Assembly (NCBI GenBank): GCA_023515745.1
Contig: JALECJ010000020.1
Span: 434,001 to 498,000 of the forward strand
Direction of reading: 5' to 3'
Length of the DNA: 64,000 nt
Source: Amoeboaphelidium protococcarum
Lineage: Eukaryota; Aphelidiomycota; Aphelidea
The position numbers and the translations under genes were made by a program. Below are positions 59,414 to 64,000 of this stretch, one piece after another. How positions within the stretch are numbered: position 1 is the stretch's first letter; every line of letters begins with the position of its first letter. The notes under the pieces are model-generated. The model searched no databases. It saw only the letters and a program-made list of their open reading frames with translations, and was not told the DNA's origin.

Positions 59414-60673
59414 ATGTTCTGGTCTGACTGGATTAAGAAGGCAAGTAGAGGTCCCAATGGGAATTATTAAATCTTTGTCCTCTTCCTTATAGCATTTCCT
59501 CATATCACTAGCCAGTTTTATATCGTTCCATTCCTTCGCTATCATGCAAAGTCATATTATGTGATTTACGGATGGCCAGTATTGTTCAATCTGGGATGTC
59601 TAATGATCTATCTTTGTTATTATTTGGCATGCTCTACAGATCCTGGCTCAGTGCCCAAGGATTGGTCTCCTATGTCTTTGAATGCTAGCTCGAATGATAG
59701 CTAGAGTAAACGAGATAATGATAATGATCAGGATGATGATGTTGCATTATAACATCTCGTTAATCAGAAATAGTAATAAGATTAGATTAGAGACCGATAT
59801 TGTCATCGATGCCGCAATTATAAGCCTCCTAGAGCTCATCATTGTTCAACCTGCCGTCGCTGTGTTCTCAAAATGGACCATGACTGTGTGTGGATCAACA
59901 ATTGTGTTGGATTCCACAATCAGGCTCACTTCTACCGATTTCTTGTATATGTTGTTCTTACTTGTTCATTCTTGTGGTGGAGCATCATGTACTGGCTCTA
60001 TGATCAGCTGAATGAATACGCTAAAGTTGCTCATTTAGTTCGGAGTGGTTTGCGAGAGAATCCTGTCAATATGGTGTCTCTATTCATGGCTTGTATCGAT
60101 ATTTTCATGATCAGTCTGGTTCTACTGATGGTTGGAATGCTGTGGATATATCAGACTTGGTATATATGTACGAATACTACTACACTGGAGACTTTTGAGA
60201 AGGATCGAGTGAGGAATTTGGTATTACGCAAGAAGATTCCACACTATCACTTCCCGTATAATGTCGGATTAATTGAGAATATACGGCAAGTTCTCGGTGA
60301 TAATATTCTACTATGGTTATATCCATTTCAAGGAGTCAATAGAAAGTATGACGGCCTCTCATTTCCTATTATCATCAACAAAGAGCGCAGATGGGATTCG
60401 GATGGCTCACACTGGCCACCGGCTGAATATCGGGAATATTATCCATCCGCTGCGTATGATGATGATTACGATTCTGATGATGGAGACTTGGTAATCAGTG
60501 ACACTGACAATAAGAGCATACTAAATAGTGGTACTGCTGTAGGTGGATATGAAAGTCCGTCACAGTAAATACAGATTGGTAATCCACGCGTTAGACGAGG
60601 AAGTGAAGGTTATGAAATCAGAATGATATCCCATGAAGAGCGCGAGTACATGGTTAATCATGAATTATCATGA
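59414..60673 (+). CDS. DHHC-family palmitoyltransferase with DHDC motif
   Basis: 419 aa from ATG 59414 to TGA 60671-60673. Four membrane spans (near residues 22-40, 52-72, 172-192 and 216-240) flank a Cys-rich domain: CHRCRNYKPPRAHHCSTCRRC, VLKMDHDCVWINNCVG and a conserved N-x-x-Y/F. The usual Asp-His-His-Cys is Asp-His-Asp-Cys (residues 155-158), and the Pro after Cys is Val. The catalytic Cys remains. DHYC variants are known in yeast; DHDC is not one that I know. The enzyme would attach palmitate to membrane proteins of the Golgi or plasma membrane. The C-terminus is acidic and Gln/Ser-rich. Confidence 0.92.
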
Positions 60674-60751
60674 ACTGATCACTGCATTGTGTTACAGAAA
60701 GTTTGTACAGTTATATTGAATAGAGTATGTACATAGAGATAAGAGCACGCT

Positions 60752-60774
60752 TTATTATTATTATTATTATTATT
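60752..60774. repeat. (TTA)n microsatellite
   Basis: Seven TTA/ATT units in a row, directly after the stop of the minus-strand coiled-coil gene. Confidence 0.9.
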
Positions 60775-61493
60775 CAAAAAGGATTATGATGGATCAATCT
60801 TGGATCAAAACTTAATCTTGAATTGGAGTGATTGGAACACATCGAAGTCATCCTATAATAATGAGACTCTTGAAGCTACGTATTATTAAGTATACAAGCA
60901 AGACCAGAGTTGTGATTTATCCCAAATTGATTAATCCACTCAATGATGCTTGTGTGCTTCATAATCGGAATTTCATGTGCAAGTGAGCAGATTAGACTTT
61001 TGCTATCCTGGCGTTCCATATACGCGTAACATTGCCGTATTTTATTTTGCAGCCGTTAGAGTAACTTGTCATTCTCAAAAAGCACTGTCTAATTTACCAG
61101 AGGCAGCTATACAGTTGGTACCTTGACATATGACTGCAAATACTAAGTTTCATCAACTGTTTTGCATAATTGTTGAAGCGAGTCAATCAGCTTCTACTAC
61201 TAGTCAATTATAGCATTCAATTTTGAGATCTCGCAATCAGCATTATCTCTGGACGACACTTGCTCCTCCCTTAAAGAACTCTAAACTTCTGAAGTTGACT
61301 AAAACTGCAAATTAGAATTCAATGCAACATCAGTATTAACATAAAGAGCGGAGATATCAGGTAAAGATGACCGGCGAGGAGGAATATCATACAACTACTC
61401 TGATGATTATTATATACGTTCTCTCTTTACATCCCCAGATCGCTTGCGACAGGTCGGACCCAAAATATGCTCTTTATCGATCAGTACTCTCAT
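60774..61493 (-). CDS. Coiled-coil protein, unrecognised
   Basis: 239 aa from ATG 61491-61493 to TGA 60774-60776. A basic start (GPTCRKRSGDVKRERIQQ), a coiled-coil (CEISKLNAIIDQQQKLIDSL, near residues 90-120), then a mixed C-terminal domain. The single CRKR near the N-terminus recalls a zinc-cluster, but the other cysteines are absent. Frame openness and composition support coding; the opposite strand has a competing short ORF (61367-61570). Confidence 0.5.
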
Positions 61494-61805
61494 ACTACAG
61501 AAATTTGCAAATTCTATGTATTAACGAGATTAAGCAGCGAGACTACAATTATTTATTCAGAAACAATTAATTCGCCCTAAAGATATACAGCTTGTAAATA
61601 TATAAGGACCGCAGTAACAACAACGTGACAACAGGAGATCAAACAAATCAGGCTGATTGTAACGGCGCTCACTGAAAGCCACGCGGTTGAAAAGGAAAAG
61701 AAATTCGTTCTGACGATGAGAAAAGAATCTTGACGCGTTTTTATAATTCAAATCTGTGAAATTTATCATTATCATCTCGTAAAATATCAAGAGACAATCC
61801 TTATT
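61494..61805. other. Intergenic region before the J-protein gene
   Basis: No gene seen. It contains the divergent promoters of the coiled-coil gene and the J-protein gene. Confidence 0.5.
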
Positions 61806-63713
61806 ATGATCTTACGACTTTGTAGAACTAGGCTTTATTCTGTCAATTTAGAAAGGAACAAGATTTATCGATTTAATGTTTAGATATCAGAGGATTAGGC
61901 GCGTAAGATACATGCCGATGCTTTAAGTAAGCATACTGTCTTTAAACTTGAATACTCTTAGCCCAAAATCACGCTGAAATACATCCCATACATTTATACA
62001 CGCGTCTAGTTCACCTCTAACATGAATGGTATACTTCTCTGGGATTAGAAAGTGGACATTCCACCTTAGATGTTGTTGATGAAGAATACTAAAGAAGAAA
62101 TGCTGGTAAGGTATAGTTTCCAGCGGTAGTTCAACTTTCCGATGCTGATAATATCTGATGGTAGCTCCGTTCGCCGTAAACTTAATGACGTTGACGATAT
62201 GCTCGCTATGATATAGATTGCGTAATAGGCTGGCGGTACTGTTCCTTTACAAGCGATAGATTTGTATGATGATAATGAAGGGGATAATAAGAGTGAAAGT
62301 TCGGATTAATTGGACTGCTACTACAATTTCAGGGAGAGTCACTTTGACACAAGTATTCTATTGAGACGCGCTTTGAATGACGTTACTACCTAGAGGTATC
62401 GACGTGATGTAATATAATGGCTCGCAAGTATCATTGGAGTTAAGAAGATAAGGCATCTACAAATGTCTAAAAAGTCTGACGGAACCGTGTCCTCTAATGA
62501 CATATTCATTCCGTATTATGAGTGTCGTTCATCCCTTGGTACCGTGTACATTAATGCCGTTACTGGCAAGGTGGCGCATGGTCTTCAGTATATGCATAGT
62601 CCTTCCCTGGTTGCCTGCGTATACTTCAGTGCTCTGTTGTTGAATTAATACTTTAGTTTTGCGCGTGAACATGCTACTTCATTTTGGGACGAATTAAGCT
62701 CATAAATGTAGTACTAATTTCTATTTGAAGAGCTGGATGTGAAAAGTTTATTGATAAAGGCTGCGTGCTCTATTGCGTTATCGCGACTTCCTAAAATGTA
62801 CGATTATGCTGTTCACTTGAATGATATCTATAGATACAAGTCATCTGGTGAGTATTTACAATCTGGTAAAGATTTGAGTTAGCTGCCAAAATCTAATAGA
62901 TATTATCTTTAAGCAATGTTAAAAGATCACTTGGATTAAGAAAAAGTTAGTGTGGAGCATATTATAGTTAAATAGGACTTTAGCTAATCACAGCTGCGAA
63001 TTCTGTTCGGTGAGAGTTCGAGCTCTCCAAAAGTTCAAAGTTAGATTCACTTGCGCGTTGTAACTAAGAGTGAGCATACTAACGATGATTCTGTCAAAGA
63101 TGATGGTTGGGAGTCTGATTTAGAAAAGATCTTGGAAGAACCAGCTTTCTTGCTAAAACAGCTATAGCGATTATGGGGTAAATCATCGTCGACCACAAAT
63201 GACAGTGAAAAGGCACAATCTGATGGTGATAAAGTTAAAGAAGACAAGCAGGCAAAAGCTTTCAAGAGGCCAGAACCGTCAAGTAAGTAGAGAAGAAGGC
63301 CCAGATTATTTACTAAGGACAATTTCAACGTTGATGAATCCCTGCTGTATCGGAATGCTCAGATGAAAAGGTAATAATCAGCGACTCTGCAAGATGCTAT
63401 CAATATCGAGAAATCTCGGTAAGAGTTGGAGTATAAGTTGGTACATCGCGACTCTCGTTAGCTATATGAATGTCTAGATCTCTCTGGCAAAGAGTTCAGT
63501 TCTTCGCAAAGTGATATTTAGGCACAATTTAAAACTCTTGCCCACCAATACCATCCTGACAAGCATTTTGATGCTCCGGAAGCCGTGAGGGAAATGTACT
63601 CTGAGAAATTTATGAAGTTGAAGAAGGCCTATGAAATCCTGAAAGATCCTGTCCAGAAGAAAAGGTATGATGACGAATGTATTTAGAAAGTAAGAGTATC
63701 TCAGAATTTATGA
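61806..63713 (+). CDS. Mitochondrial J-domain protein with a large unknown N-terminal region
   Basis: 635 aa from ATG 61806 to TGA 63711-63713. The N-terminus (MILRLCRTRLYSVNLERNK) is Arg-rich without acidic residues for the first 15, fitting a mitochondrial presequence. The first 450 residues form an unrecognised region. A J domain closes the protein: YECLDLSGKEFSSSQSDIQ, AHQYHPDKHF with HPD at residue 583, and KAYEILKDPVQKKRYDD. J proteins stimulate Hsp70. Placing J at the very C-terminus behind a long N-domain is unusual for mitochondrial members such as Mdj1 or Pam18. Its partner is unknown. Confidence 0.78.
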
Positions 63714-63803
63714 ATAGAGTATTTAATTAGTTCATCTTACTGTTATTCATCTTAAATTCCTGTTTAATAGAGGTATAACTGTAATATAGAGCATGAACAA
63801 GAA

Positions 63804-64000
63804 TCACGCGTCTGGATCATCACACGGACTTAGTTGTATGAATGGAGAATTCTTATCGTGTGATAGCTGGTAGTATTGAATATGCTCACCATCACCATCG
63901 ACAGTACCATACTCTATATTATCTTGAATGAATTTCAAAACCTTGCACAGAAAGTCCAAGTGCACCATGGGATCCCAGTAGCCTTTATGTCGAACTATAC
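63804..64000 (-). CDS. Partial gene, C-terminal 65 residues only
   Basis: Open from the window edge to TGA 63804-63806. It reads HKGYWDPMVHLDFLCKVLKF then FIQDNIEYGTVDGDG and ends QLSPCDDPDA. Composition looks like real protein. I cannot name the family from this fragment. Confidence 0.5.
   Translation of the reverse strand, partial: IVRHKGYWDPMVHLDFLCKVLKFIQDNIEYGTVDGDGEHIQYYQLSHDKNSPFIQLSPCDDPDA

Noticed and set aside
61367-61570. Plus-strand ORF MTGEEEYHTTTL opposite the coiled-coil gene
   Set aside because: Shorter than the 239-aa minus-strand frame and without recognisable features.

Overview
This window is nuclear DNA from a compact eukaryotic genome that reads TAA and TAG as glutamine and uses only TGA as a stop. 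Under the standard code almost no gene is open. With TAA/TAG read as Gln, about 33 reading frames open fully, each ends in TGA, and the extra glutamines fall at conserved positions, such as the LSGGQ motif of an ABC transporter and the Gln-Pro-Asp motif of pantothenate synthetase. The gene content looks like a fungus or a close relative rather than a ciliate. It includes a Kre9/KNH-type GPI wall protein, a mitochondrial uS4 with the long opisthokont tail, a CCE1 resolvase with an N-terminal SAP-like segment, unfused URA3 and URA5, a DUF2415 WD40 protein, a hybrid histidine kinase, PanC and an HVA1-type TUDOR protein. I cannot name the species. Three introns were proven by family alignment. They are 59 to 76 bases long and all end in GTGTAG; one is 63 bases with no stop and would be read through as protein.

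Layout. 1-4760: partial SMYD-type SET protein, WD40/DUF2415 protein, small membrane protein and mitochondrial uS4. 5564-16733: three related protein kinase genes, each with an N-terminal signal peptide. Between the first and second lie an orphan 362-aa protein, a PIF1-type helicase, the CCE1 mitochondrial resolvase and a Crypton-like tyrosine recombinase. 16865-30097: mitochondrial Lon, two orphan proteins, a full ABCB exporter, the GPI wall protein, PEX19 and TIM23. 30234-37815: sulfurtransferase with two introns, importin-7/8 type receptor, a Mug135-like protein and a GH5 glycosidase. 38258-43025: PanC, URA3 and a hybrid histidine kinase. 44657-53703: two-finger C2H2 factor, TFIIIC subunit, MAP1, URA5 and the RAD2/XPG nuclease. 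54915-64000: ETHE1-type dioxygenase, mitochondrial ferredoxin, amino-acid permease, HVA1 TUDOR protein, an unusual DHHC (here DHDC) acyltransferase, a coiled-coil protein, a mitochondrial J-protein and a partial gene.

Several genes serve mitochondria (uS4m, CCE1, Lon, TIM23, ferredoxin, ETHE1, sulfurtransferase, J-protein), so the organism has a respiring-type organelle with its own DNA and translation. URA3 and URA5 complete UMP synthesis. The most unusual points are the genetic code combined with fungal-type genes, the tandem secreted non-RD kinases with a recombinase among them, and a strong excess of the hexamer ACGCGT in both coding and non-coding DNA. All coordinates were read by eye; starts are the first sensible ATG unless stated.
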